Part shown: positions 1 through 7,584 of the stretch, piece by piece
Layout of the letters: every line of letters starts with the position of its first letter
Position numbering within the stretch: the stretch's first letter is position 1
Origin: JABFXC01 sp045804265
GTDB taxonomy: Bacteria > Gemmatimonadota > Gemmatimonadetes > Gemmatimonadales > Gemmatimonadaceae
DNA length: 17,557 nucleotides
Direction of reading: 5' to 3'
Assembly: GCA_045804265.1 (NCBI GenBank)
Contig: JBJMNK010000087.1
Span: forward strand, 1 to 17,557
The notes under the pieces: model-generated
Seen by the model: the letters and a program-made list of their open reading frames with translations, nothing else
What the model was told of the DNA's origin: nothing
Database searches by the model: none
Translations under genes and position numbers: made by a program

Positions 1-312
1 CCCGGTGCGCCGTGCGCGGGGCAAATTCTCCGATTCGGCGGAGAACTCGGCAACGCAGTTCGTCAGGTGGAGGTGCCGATGGCGTTCCAGTCGGCGTTGG
101 CGGGCATTATGGTCGCGGCGGAGGTGGTCGGCGCTGTGCAGCTCCGACCCGTCCGGTTGGCAGTCCGCACAGAGATCAACCTGCTTCGGCCACTCCGTGG
201 CACGCTTTGCACGCCCGAAGCGAAGCGTCTGAGCCAGCGCTGTATCTGTCAGGATGCCGACTTCATTACCGCATATCGAGTCAAGTACGAAGGCAGCACA
301 ACTAACGCGTAG
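1..312 (+). CDS. ThiF/E1-like adenylyltransferase, C-terminal end (5' partial)
   Basis: Frame 1 is open from the first base to the TAG at 310-312, giving the last 103 residues of a protein that starts upstream of the window. Seen directly: a stretch reading MAFQSALAGIMVAAEVV, then TEINLLRPL, and a Cys-containing tail RCICQDADFITAYRVKYE. Family knowledge: a small-residue helix of the type SALAGxxxAAE followed by a tail with paired Cys (CxCxD) and a Y..KY/W ending is typical of bacterial ThiF-fold (E1-like) proteins that adenylate the C terminus of ubiquitin-like proteins or other partners. Such proteins often belong to defence operons (CBASS Cap2, Bil, and E1-E2-JAB sets). The ATP-binding region and catalytic Cys are outside the window, so the subtype cannot be told. 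The reading overlaps two other open frames, but only this one gives family-like sequence. Confidence 0.68.
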   Translation, partial: PGAPCAGQILRFGGELGNAVRQVEVPMAFQSALAGIMVAAEVVGAVQLRPVRLAVRTEINLLRPLRGTLCTPEAKRLSQRCICQDADFITAYRVKYEGSTTNA

Positions 313-349
313 GACGTGGCCCAACAAAGGTGGGCGCTGAGCGCTAGTT
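300..349 (+). other. Imperfect stem-loop at the end of the ThiF-like gene
   Basis: The outer arms AACTAACGC (300-308) and GCGCTAGTT (341-349) are complementary except for one position. They enclose a perfect inner hairpin GCCCA / TGGGC (319-323 and 331-335) with a 7-base loop. The stop codon lies in the left arm. There is no T-run after it, so it is not a classical intrinsic terminator. The bulged double-stem shape is loosely like an integron attC site, but the right end GTTATCT does not match the GTTRRRY core. Confidence 0.35.
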
Positions 350-784
350 ATCTGCCGCGACGCCCGTACAGAAAGAGAAAAGAGTCCTTCTGTTCACTGA
401 GTTCGCGCCTTTGAACAGTTTCGCTAGCTCGGTGTTGAACTGCTTTCGTGTCAGCTAGACCTCACGGCCGTTAGGCAAGTGTTCAATCACGGTGAGTTGA
501 CGGGTTTCATAAGAGAAAACCGGGTATCGGCGCCGCGGGTCTCACGGCGAGATTCCGACAAGACGGGGCAAAAGGGAAGGCGACTAATTAACTCGGTCGC
601 GGCGCAGCGCCCGCGCCGGGTTGAGCGGCCGCCGACCTCGTGGCGTGTGACTCTTCGATCCGCAGGTGCCGCCACCGAGAGTCTCCTCAAGTCCGCGACC
701 GCAAAACATAAGCGTGCGAGGCACGGTCACGGGGCGCAGGAATACGTGCGGGAATCCTGATCCCAACAAGCGGGGACGCCTCCG
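313..784. other. Gene-free stretch after the ThiF-like gene
   Basis: About 470 bases without a gene I can support. It holds the right half of the stem-loop ending at 349, one copy of the octamer CGTTAGGC at 469-476, and a few short open frames (for example a GTG-started frame at 479-760). Those frames give Arg-rich, low-complexity translations typical of non-coding GC-rich DNA. The minus-strand gene to the right ends at 785, so this is the gap between the 3' ends of two convergent genes. Confidence 0.5.
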
Positions 785-1468
785 CTATTGCGTTCGGATC
801 ACGACGTCCGCCACCCCCTGCGCCGTCTTGAAACGCAACGTGATGGGGTTATTGAAGCGCAGGATCGTGTCGACGATGGCGAGAAACGGCTTGCCGGCGG
901 GAACAGTATCGAGGATGCGCAAAGGCACGAAACATCGCCGGGGTGCACACTGCGCGTGGCCGCTCGACGTGTCCACGACCTGAACAATCATCGATGCGCC
1001 CAACCCACGATTGTACAGCTGGAAGGTCGTTCGCCCGGACCTTGGAAGTGGGATGACGACGGTCACCGAATCGGGCGCGACGGCCATGATCGGCGTCTGC
1101 GCAGTCGGTACTATGTCGACCGGGAAATCGTCGTGATCCACCTTCACCACCGATGTTCCCGAGAGCACTGTTGTTCCGTTGTTGCTCAGCACCGCTACAT
1201 CGAAGCGGGTGCTGCCTTCACGGACCTTTAGCTCGAAAGAGGTGGTGGTGTCGCGTCGGGACAGGTGAGCGCCGCGCCGCGCCACCGTCCCGTCCTCGGC
1301 CGTCACGGTCAGCGCCATGCTGTCGACGATTGAGACGTACGGCTGCGGCAGCAGAGCGCTTCCCGACACGCGTGATAAGGACAGGTGCACGTCGTGTGCG
1401 TGGCCATCCGTGGCGGCCGGCGCGCTGCAAGCCCCCGCGACGATCAGAGCGACGAGCTTGGATCGCAT
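785..1468 (-). CDS. Exported protein of unknown function (227 aa), second gene of FecR-like operon
   Basis: The ATG at 1468 is preceded by a strong ribosome binding site (AAGGGGG, five or six bases upstream). The protein starts with a short basic and hydrophobic leader (MRSKLVALIVAGAC), so it is predicted to be exported. The Cys at 14 gives a weak lipobox (VAGAC), so it may be a lipoprotein. The rest is rich in beta-forming residues and Ser/Thr/Val, looking like one or two Ig-like or similar beta-sandwich domains. Two Cys sit close together in a QCAPRRC segment and could form a disulfide. I do not recognise the family. It lies 12 bases downstream of the FecR-like gene on the same strand and is almost certainly co-transcribed from the promoter at 2439-2466. 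A partner role at the cell envelope is inference from that linkage. Confidence 0.75.
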   Translation of the reverse strand: MRSKLVALIVAGACSAPAATDGHAHDVHLSLSRVSGSALLPQPYVSIVDSMALTVTAEDGTVARRGAHLSRRDTTTSFELKVREGSTRFDVAVLSNNGTTVLSGTSVVKVDHDDFPVDIVPTAQTPIMAVAPDSVTVVIPLPRSGRTTFQLYNRGLGASMIVQVVDTSSGHAQCAPRRCFVPLRILDTVPAGKPFLAIVDTILRFNNPITLRFKTAQGVADVVIRTQ

Positions 1469-1480
1469 AGTCCCCCTTAG

Positions 1481-2377
1481 TCACAATGGGACGTGGACGA
1501 CCACGACGGCGGTGCGCCTTTTCTTGCGCGTACCGCATCTGGTGTCGCTGACGGCACCGCAATAGGTCGCGCTGCCTGCCAACACGACGGCGACATATGG
1601 CCACGGCGTGTGCCAGATCCCGCGCGACCGCACCGCGGACTCTCTTGCCGCATCGTCGAAGACGCTCTGGTGTTCGCCAATGTCGGCCGCGGCGAGTTGG
1701 GCGAGCTGACCGGAGCCGGCGTCGAGCTGCCGTGGCGCCGCGCCATTTGAGAGTTCGTACATTTCGCCGGCTGCGACCGGGAGGTCGCCGGCGTCGAGAA
1801 GCCGAACGACGCCTTCGCGCACGTACAGGAGCGCGCGTCCGTCGGTGCCGGCCATAACGGCGAGCTCCGTCCCCGGCACGATGATCCGCTGGCTCCCGAC
1901 GAGTACGACGAGCCGCCGTTCCTTCCCGATCCACTGGATAAACGCGCCCCCCGACGAGACGACAAAGGCCAGACGGCCGCTGTCGGTCGAGATGCCGTAG
2001 GTGCCGGAGTCCGACATGCTAGGAAAGCCGACCGACCTGTCCCTGTCCCGGAGTGGGCAGAGGAGTTGCGGTGAAAGGATGAGGGCCCCTTCCCCCATCC
2101 CGGTGATCCACAACCGGACATCCGCAGTCCTCGTCACCCGATAGTTATCGCCGAGCAGCACCGCAGCCGACGATCCGTCAGCCAGCGATTGGGTCGTTCC
2201 GTCGCTGCGCGTGAGGATCACCGCCGCGCCGCGTGTGGGCACAGTTGCACCCCGACAGCTTAGGCGAGAGGTGACCACTCTGATCTCCCCGACCCTTCCA
2301 ACTGGGTGTGCCTGCGCGGGCAGCCGTTGCGCAGCGGCGAGACCGAGCACCACCGCGAGCGAGAGTACCAGCCGCAC
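1481..2377 (-). CDS. Secreted or membrane-anchored FecR-like domain protein
   Basis: I place the start at the GTG at 2377, giving 298 residues. A purine-rich GCGGAGG lies four bases upstream, the first 23 residues form a good signal peptide (MRLVLSLAVVLGLAAAQ, likely cleaved after AQA), and the longer frame back to 2488 would begin upstream of the promoter. Residues about 136-208 resemble a FecR domain: VVSSGGAFIQW, then VLVGSQRIIVPGTELAVMAG, then ALLYVREGVVRL. This is the beta-helical fold that senses or scaffolds in the periplasm. Residues about 259-276 form a hydrophobic segment followed by a basic RKKRR, which looks like a C-terminal membrane anchor with a short cytosolic tail. No ECF sigma factor or TonB receptor gene is adjacent, so the classical FecR anti-sigma role is not supported by context. 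The FecR assignment rests on pattern only. Confidence 0.7.
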   Translation of the reverse strand: MRLVLSLAVVLGLAAAQRLPAQAHPVGRVGEIRVVTSRLSCRGATVPTRGAAVILTRSDGTTQSLADGSSAAVLLGDNYRVTRTADVRLWITGMGEGALILSPQLLCPLRDRDRSVGFPSMSDSGTYGISTDSGRLAFVVSSGGAFIQWIGKERRLVVLVGSQRIIVPGTELAVMAGTDGRALLYVREGVVRLLDAGDLPVAAGEMYELSNGAAPRQLDAGSGQLAQLAAADIGEHQSVFDDAARESAVRSRGIWHTPWPYVAVVLAGSATYCGAVSDTRCGTRKKRRTAVVVVHVPL

Positions 2378-2438
2378 CGCGCCTCCGCGGAATTCTCCGC
2401 AGCTGTTCTGCCTTACCGGCGACACAACGAGCGATTCG

Positions 2439-2466
2439 ATAATATCGCGCCCGAATCTCGTGTCAA
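2439..2466 (-). promoter_or_regulatory. Sigma-70-type promoter for the FecR-like operon
   Basis: Read on the minus strand, TTGACA (2466-2461) is followed after 16 bases by TATTAT (2444-2439). This is a perfect -35 box and a five-of-six -10 box. Transcription would start near 2431, giving a leader of about 54 bases before the GTG at 2377. The -35 box lies downstream of the TTG/ATG-type upstream starts of the same frame, which rules those starts out if the promoter is real. Confidence 0.75.
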
Positions 2467-2592
2467 GGTGATTCGCGGCAACGGGCAAACGTTAGGGTGC
2501 TCTAGTCATTCGCCTTGACGCTGACTCTCGCACGTCGCACGTTGACCGAGCGCTCGCGTTCGCAACCCTGCCGCAGCAAACGGGTGACTCCT

Positions 2593-3978
2593 ATGCGGAA
2601 GAAGCGTCGCTCGCACGACCCGCACGACCCGCACGACCCCGAGCGCGACACCGCGCGCTCGGCATCTCCCGCGCAGGAGGAGGTTGCACCCGCCAGCCAC
2701 CGCTCGGGAACGACACGGACCGAGCGGACGCGCGCCAACGCCTCTCGGGAAGAGCCTCGGCACCCGGCGGGTGATGGTGCACGGCCGACAACCATTCGGC
2801 GAGACGGCGAGGCTAAACGACAGCCATCGGTCGCGTCTCCCGCGATGCCAGCAGCCGAGTCGCATTCGACGGCGAGTAGCGGTACCGCCATCCCGGCGCC
2901 CACCATCAACTGGCTCCGGGTGCACTGGAAGCTCGTGCTAAAGCTCGGCGGTGTGGCCACGGCGGCCACGGCGATCGCGGCGTTCATCGGCAGTATCGAG
3001 AAGATCGACGCCTCGTGGCGCAGCCACTTCTCCCGCGAACCGAGCGTGGAGTCGGAGGCCGCACTGGTGCAAAAGATCGGCGATATCCGCACGCAACCAG
3101 AATCGCTTCGCGGCACAATATTGGAAGAAGTAAAAGTAACGCTCGGCCACGATCCCCGGCTGGTCGCTATCGGCAGCCGTGCGCTGCTGCGGCTCGTGCG
3201 CGACGAGGCGCGGTGGCATGACGACGCGGCGAGCTGCGCCCGCGCCAGCACCCTCCCGGCCAGCCTGCAGACCGCGCTCAACATCGCGACAAAGCACCCC
3301 GCCACGACTTCTTGGTGGAGGTTTTGGACGTTGAGCCAACGGCCCCTGGTCGCGGAGCTGCGGCTCGACAGCACCAACTTACACGGCGTCGACCTTAGTT
3401 CCGCCGACCTTCGCGGCTTCAACCTGCAACGCAGCTGCCTGCACAGTGCGTGCTTCGCCAACGCGCAAATGAGCCACGCGAACTTGAGCAATGCGACCGT
3501 CGACAGTGCTGACTTCACGGATGTGCACCTCGACAGCGCGCGCCTCGTGGAGGCGCACGGCCGGGATCCGATTTTCACTAGGTCTTGGCTTCAGGGCGCG
3601 TCGCTAGACCATGCGATTCTTCCGCACGCCAGTTTTCGCGAGGCGCACATGGCCTGCGCAACATTGGAAGTAGCGACACTCGATTCCGCGAACTTCTGGG
3701 CTGCGCAGATAGCTTGGGCATCGTTCCACAAAGCCAGCCTGCTAGGCGTCACAGACACGAACAAGACGGGCCACGTTGATTCGACAAGGGCCGCCGGCGC
3801 GTACATCCGAACGGCGCAAAGGCTCGATCCCGCCGTCCGTGGGTGGCTGGCTACATGGCGTGCCGAAACGTCGCGCGCGGTGACAGACTGGGGAACCACG
3901 CGAAATCAGCAGTGGGGGGCCGATGGGGCGTGCACCCGCTCGCTCGCGGAGGACCGGAACGCAGTGCGGAAGCAGTGA
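2593..3978 (+). CDS. Membrane-anchored pentapeptide-repeat protein
   Basis: 461 residues from the ATG at 2593; a TTG at 2515 is possible but adds only Arg-rich sequence. The N-terminal 110 residues are charged and low in complexity, including a DPHDPHDP repeat. Residues about 112-137 contain one hydrophobic segment (LVLKLGGVATAATAIAAFIG). A helical stretch follows, then a pentapeptide-repeat domain at about 257-386 with the A(D/N)Lxx pattern: SADLRGFNL, SHANLSNAT, DSADFTDVHL, DSANFWAAQ. Such repeats form a right-handed square beta-helix used for protein binding or as a scaffold; some mimic DNA. The topology suggests a cytosolic disordered N terminus, one membrane pass, and the repeat domain on the other side (or the reverse). 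The gene is divergent from the FecR-like operon and shares its 215-base intergenic region. Function is unknown. Confidence 0.88.
   Translation: MRKKRRSHDPHDPHDPERDTARSASPAQEEVAPASHRSGTTRTERTRANASREEPRHPAGDGARPTTIRRDGEAKRQPSVASPAMPAAESHSTASSGTAIPAPTINWLRVHWKLVLKLGGVATAATAIAAFIGSIEKIDASWRSHFSREPSVESEAALVQKIGDIRTQPESLRGTILEEVKVTLGHDPRLVAIGSRALLRLVRDEARWHDDAASCARASTLPASLQTALNIATKHPATTSWWRFWTLSQRPLVAELRLDSTNLHGVDLSSADLRGFNLQRSCLHSACFANAQMSHANLSNATVDSADFTDVHLDSARLVEAHGRDPIFTRSWLQGASLDHAILPHASFREAHMACATLEVATLDSANFWAAQIAWASFHKASLLGVTDTNKTGHVDSTRAAGAYIRTAQRLDPAVRGWLATWRAETSRAVTDWGTTRNQQWGADGACTRSLAEDRNAVRKQ
2614..2640 (+). repeat. 9-bp tandem repeat (3 units) in the pentapeptide gene
   Basis: The unit CACGACCCG is present at 2614-2622 and 2623-2631, with CACGACCCC at 2632-2640. 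It is in frame and encodes HDP three times. It is a likely slippage site in the disordered N terminus. Confidence 0.9.
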
Positions 3979-4305
3979 GCTGACGTTCCGTGAGTCGCGG
4001 ATGCTCGGCGCCACGAAGACGAGTAGGGAGGGAATGTCGTGGACGATCTCGCCACGAGACTCCCACGCTGGGTCTATGGGTGCTGGTGGTCGGAAAGGCA
4101 ACGTTTCTCGACTACGCACTTAGGAAGACGAGTGGCGACTCGAGAACCATGGCATGGCCGGGTCCGGCCGCTAGGGCATCTTTTGCCGACGCTGAGGTGG
4201 GGCGGATTGATCAATCGCTCGATGTTGTCACGTTCGCCAAGGTACGGATAGCGGTCGACTGTGCGGAACTTTACACGCTGCAAATCGGCTCTGGTGGGAT
4301 GCAAT

Positions 4306-4325
4306 GCCTAGCCAATATGCTAGGC
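4306..4325. repeat. Perfect inverted repeat GCCTAGC / GCTAGGC
   Basis: The seven-base arms at 4306-4312 and 4319-4325 are separated by six bases (CAATAT). The arms resemble, but do not equal, the window-wide octamer GCCTAACG. There is no T-run. It may be an operator-like site or chance. Confidence 0.4.
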
Positions 4326-4703
4326 TGGAAGGGATGCACCGCCGCGATTTGCGTACGCGCACTTGGATCATCTGACTGGTGCAGACCTGCGGTCCGCGAT
4401 CAGGCGCATCACGCTGTTCGGGCTGCATGTACATGGGCCTTGGTATTGGACAGTGAGCGCGCGCGATGGCGTGCAACATTTGTATCGCAGCTTGATAGTC
4501 GGAGTTACCACGTGAACGGTACCGCGCTCGAGCCCATCGACCAGGCGCCCGTTAGGCGCGAACGCCATCCGTTAGCACGCATCGGCGACAGGACTCGCGT
4601 TCCCGCGGGCACGCGAGACTTGCCAGCACCTTCGCCCTCACTCTGGTAAGCCGCCTGAAAGAAGAAGGATTCCGTCGCGAGTAGCGCTACGCCCAGAGCC
4701 GGA

Positions 4704-4725
4704 CGGAGTATTAACGGAGTATTAA
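4704..4725. repeat. 11-bp tandem duplication
   Basis: CGGAGTATTAA occurs at 4704-4714 and again, perfectly and directly adjacent, at 4715-4725. This is just beyond the 3' end of the metalloprotease gene (stop at 4748). It could be a target-site-like scar, a replication slippage product or a binding-site pair. Confidence 0.85.
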
Positions 4726-4747
4726 CCGTGGGGTTCGCCGTCTCCGG

Positions 4748-6070
4748 TCAGGGCTGGCAATAGTAGTCGATCGTGACGAGAGGCGGATTGCTGCGTGCGC
4801 CGCAACGCAGGGCTCCCACACACTGCCTCACCACGCCGACGTACTTGTCGCCGCACTTGTCCCCGAGTTGCGCAGGGGGCCCAGCATACGCCGTATTGAT
4901 GGTGACGGTGGCGGCGCCAAGCACGATGTCATCTACGGTGACACTGATGAAGCTGCCGATGTCCGTAAACATGTCACCTTTCCGCCAAGCCGAACCCCCC
5001 GATTGGCGCTCGACTACATAGGTCTTATTTCCGTACCGGCTTTCGCGCACCAGGACTGCGCTTGGGGGTGCACCTCGGTCGAAGCGTGCGTTCTCGCGAT
5101 ATTCCACCACGTAGTTGCCATATGACGTTTCAATGCGCGCCATCAGAAACCCTGGCTTGTTCGGGTCGCTCAACGGTGCGAGCGTTATGGTATTCGTGCT
5201 CGAGGACTGCTGAGACGAGTTCCACACGCGACCCACTGGCAACCAGTTGAGGCGCTCGCGATAGGCAGCCTGCAATTCCGGCCCTTGGCCCAAAGAGCCG
5301 CGATTCGTCGTGAATGTGAACACACACGTACGATAGCTCATCATGTCCCAGCAGTCTCCGTACTCCGTATCTCCGCCGTGATTCCACACGTGGTCGGACG
5401 AGACATCGGGTGTGGTGTTCCAGGAATGATCTTGGAAACCCATAGCATGTATCATCTCGTGGGCAATAAAGCCGACTTCTTTCTCCGGGTGTTCGGTCAG
5501 CACAACCGACTTTCCGGCAGCCCCGACATCGACGTCAGTGTTGATTACCGTTATGACACCCACATAGTCGTTGGGGTCGAGCCACTCGCCACCTTTTGCG
5601 AGTGAGGCGAGCATTGCCGTTGTGCAATCCTTGGCGGTTTGTCCGCGACCGACGGCCGTGTTGTTGTTTCGGACAGTAGGCCCGATGTCCGCGCTTTTCA
5701 CGTCCATCGTGAACCACCCCATTACCTCGCTGGCGGAGACGTCCACCTTGTGGTTGCTCACGGCATCGAAGTACGCGAAGAGCAGATCTGGTTGCTGCTT
5801 GCTAAACAGCTCGGTGTAAAACGCGGGTGGGTGTGGCTCTTGGGGAACGTCCGCCGCTTTACAGAGCAACACAAGCCAAGCCCCTGGGGCTGGCTTCGGC
5901 CGGTTTTTCAGATTCGGGCATTGGAGGGCGGCTAGCACCAGGAACATGATCGCGAGGAATATCGTCGTGACGGCGGGACGGTGTCGCCACGCATGCTTCT
6001 GCGACACACGCTGGAACATCCGACAAAAGCTATCTCGGACCGTCAACTGGAAGTCGGCAAACGCGCTCAT
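4748..6070 (-). CDS. Membrane-anchored metzincin-type zinc metalloprotease
   Basis: 440 residues from the ATG at 6070, which has AAAAAGG about nine bases upstream; a GTG at 6097 would add nine residues but lacks a good site. Residues about 35-50 form one hydrophobic segment (TTIFLAIMFLVLAALQ) after a basic N terminus, so the catalytic part should lie outside the cytoplasm. The zinc site HEMIHAMGFQD is at about 204-214: two His, the catalytic Glu and, in place of the usual third His, an Asp, as in snapalysin (M7) and M6-type HExxHxxGxxD sites. A Met-turn candidate WDMMSY follows at about 241-246, which supports a metzincin. The C-terminal tail has several Cys (KCGDK, RQCVG, LRCGA, YYCQP) and is probably disulfide-bonded. 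The gene stands alone between two gene-poor stretches, and sampled rows are near 57% GC against about 70% in the DUF2235 gene. Confidence 0.88.
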   Translation of the reverse strand: MSAFADFQLTVRDSFCRMFQRVSQKHAWRHRPAVTTIFLAIMFLVLAALQCPNLKNRPKPAPGAWLVLLCKAADVPQEPHPPAFYTELFSKQQPDLLFAYFDAVSNHKVDVSASEVMGWFTMDVKSADIGPTVRNNNTAVGRGQTAKDCTTAMLASLAKGGEWLDPNDYVGVITVINTDVDVGAAGKSVVLTEHPEKEVGFIAHEMIHAMGFQDHSWNTTPDVSSDHVWNHGGDTEYGDCWDMMSYRTCVFTFTTNRGSLGQGPELQAAYRERLNWLPVGRVWNSSQQSSSTNTITLAPLSDPNKPGFLMARIETSYGNYVVEYRENARFDRGAPPSAVLVRESRYGNKTYVVERQSGGSAWRKGDMFTDIGSFISVTVDDIVLGAATVTINTAYAGPPAQLGDKCGDKYVGVVRQCVGALRCGARSNPPLVTIDYYCQP

Positions 6071-6567
6071 AAGGTTTTGCCTTTTTGAAGAAGCCACCGT
6101 GCTCGCAGTGACGCGAGCTCAAGGTTGAGACGCTACTTCGCTTGAGTCGGATTAGCACGTTCTCATGAAACGCGGCTCTGTGCCCTGACACCCATTGTGA
6201 CGCTCGATTGTCCGGAGGAAGCCTGTCCGACGACGACGCGACAGCGCGTAAGGGTGCTGTGTTTCAGCAGTTGGCATGAGCCAAGAATCCCACACCACAG
6301 ATTAGTGCGACGTCGCTGCTCACTTTGGAGCCGCCGCTGTGGGACGACAGTCAATGGGATGGCGCATCGACGTGGACGCCTGCACCGATGACGCGCGGCA
6401 CGATCGCGACAGGAGGCGTGGTCGCGACGCTTTCGAATCCTATGGGAGAGCCGACGTCGTGGCTTCCATCAGCATGGCGGTCGGGGATGAAACGACTCTA
6501 CGCGGTCCGCCGGGCAGTCAATTAGACAGCATGGCGTCGTTCGGTCGACGCAGTCCTCGTGCCTAAC
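6071..6567. other. Gene-poor stretch upstream of the metalloprotease
   Basis: About 500 bases holding the promoter region of the metalloprotease, although I could not pick out a convincing -35/-10 pair. Two overlapping plus-strand open frames lie near 6325-6566. Their translations change character within a few dozen residues, suggesting a broken gene or no gene. One octamer GCCTAACG sits at 6561-6568, at the very edge of the next small frame. Confidence 0.4.
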
Positions 6568-6708
6568 GTGGACCGTGTATCCGTGCGCCTCCGAACGGCG
6601 CTGACGGCGATGAATGACGCTACGCCTGCGCAAGTCGATGCAATCCTGAGCGAAATCGCGAAGCGATTCCTAGGGGTGAGTGGGGTGAAAAGCGTCACGT
6701 ACGCTTGA
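6568..6708 (+). CDS. Possible small protein or gene remnant (46 aa)
   Basis: A GTG at 6568-6570 opens a frame to the TGA at 6706-6708. The translation (MDRVSVRLRTALTAMNDATP, then a predicted helix AQVDAILSEIAKRFLGVSGV, then KSVTYA) has balanced composition and amphipathic helices. It looks much more protein-like than neighbouring frames. There is no clear ribosome binding site, and the GTG overlaps the last base of an octamer GCCTAACG. It may be the surviving end of a longer decayed gene. I do not recognise a family. Confidence 0.3.
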   Translation: MDRVSVRLRTALTAMNDATPAQVDAILSEIAKRFLGVSGVKSVTYA

Positions 6709-6794
6709 AGCGTACTACGCTACCAAGAACCTCTCCCGTCAGCTCTACTTGGCGCTCATGGCAAAGCGTTACCGTCAGCGATGTCGCCAAGCGG

Positions 6795-7445
6795 TCACGC
6801 TTCGATGACCGAACCAGCTTGGGCCGTCAGATCCAACAGTGAAGTGGCATCCCAGTACTGTTCGTCGTCGTCCCCTCCGCAATAAACCATCGTGTGGACT
6901 TGGACGACTCGCACCGCCGCTGGGATGATGAAGTCCATGTGGTACTTGTCCGACTCGCCGGGCTCCAGTACGAAGCCGTCGCCGGCCAGATCGATCTCCT
7001 GCTCTCCAATGACCGGCCAGTCAACCTCATGCTCGCCATCAGGGATCGGAGATTTATGTAGTGTCGCTCGGCCCTCCGCTGACAGTGGCAGCACTTGCTG
7101 GATCGTGGCCCACGCGCTGGGTGGCTCGAGCGGAACATTGCCGACGTTCTCGATTCGCGCGATTACGTGGAGCAGCCGGAGCTCGTCGCCCAAGTCGACA
7201 TGCTGCAGGGAATGCGTCACGTTTGCCCGGGTGAAGTCGTTGCGCTGTCGAACGAAAAGGCGGTAAGTCCACCATCCGCCGACTATGATCGCTGTCATCT
7301 GCAGGAGATCGTTGGCCGCACCGACCGTATCGTGCCAGCCGCTATCGGCCGAATGTGGCACCAAGACTCGGGCCACGACGGCCAGTAGCGCGACAGCGAC
7401 TGCCCCCACCGCGATGACTCCCGCCTGGCTTCGATCGAGACGCAT
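6795..7445 (-). CDS. Membrane protein with two N-terminal helices and a soluble domain, unknown function
   Basis: 216 residues from the ATG at 7445 (GGCGGA about eight bases upstream); a TTG at 7487 would add 14 residues with no ribosome binding site. Two hydrophobic segments are visible at about 8-30 (AGVIAVGAVAVALLAVVARV) and 47-65 (LLQMTAIIVGGWWTYRLFV). A soluble domain of about 150 residues follows with RQRNDFTRANVTH, LLHVIARIENVGNVPL and LEPGESDKYHMDFIIP. The ENVGNVPL and LEPGE patterns look like a beta-sandwich accessory domain. From general knowledge, proteins with a WWTYRxFVRxR membrane exit and a V.V.N.GN.PL sheet occur in many bacteria as uncharacterised genes. It lies downstream of the patatin gene on the same strand but behind a strong stem-loop, so it is probably transcribed separately. 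Confidence 0.75.
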   Translation of the reverse strand: MRLDRSQAGVIAVGAVAVALLAVVARVLVPHSADSGWHDTVGAANDLLQMTAIIVGGWWTYRLFVRQRNDFTRANVTHSLQHVDLGDELRLLHVIARIENVGNVPLEPPSAWATIQQVLPLSAEGRATLHKSPIPDGEHEVDWPVIGEQEIDLAGDGFVLEPGESDKYHMDFIIPAAVRVVQVHTMVYCGGDDDEQYWDATSLLDLTAQAGSVIEA

Positions 7446-7584
7446 GAGCAGATCCGCCGTGGTCGGATAGTGATTTAATGGAAACAACTGCGGGAGACAG
7501 ACTCGCAGGACGAATCACTCTCACGTGCCGATGCCGTCCCAATTCGGCCGATCGTCCCTGCCCGACGCAGAGAGTTGCGCGTCG

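Larger units (their letters stand above)
3979..4747. other. Gene-poor stretch, possibly a decayed gene
   Basis: About 770 bases between the pentapeptide gene and the 3' end of the metalloprotease gene. A plus-strand open frame runs from 3990 to 4649 (219 residues), but its start and end are Arg/Pro-rich and only the middle part (about 4140-4500) looks protein-like. I cannot assign a family and do not call it a gene. The stretch also holds an inverted repeat (4306-4325), the octamer CGTTAGGC (4550-4557) with a second CCGTTAG 20 bases on, and an 11-bp tandem duplication (4704-4725). It appears somewhat less GC-rich than the genes to the right. Confidence 0.45.

Noticed and set aside
1218..1934. 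Minus-strand open frame of 238 codons overlapping both operon genes
   Set aside because: Almost entirely Arg/Ala, a typical shadow frame in GC-rich DNA.
2378..2488. Longer start for the FecR-like gene
   Set aside because: It would begin upstream of the TTGACA/TATTAT promoter and place 37 non-signal residues before an otherwise perfect signal peptide.
2502..3578. Minus-strand open frame of 358 codons
   Set aside because: Antisense to the pentapeptide-repeat gene; the repeats are only meaningful on the plus strand.
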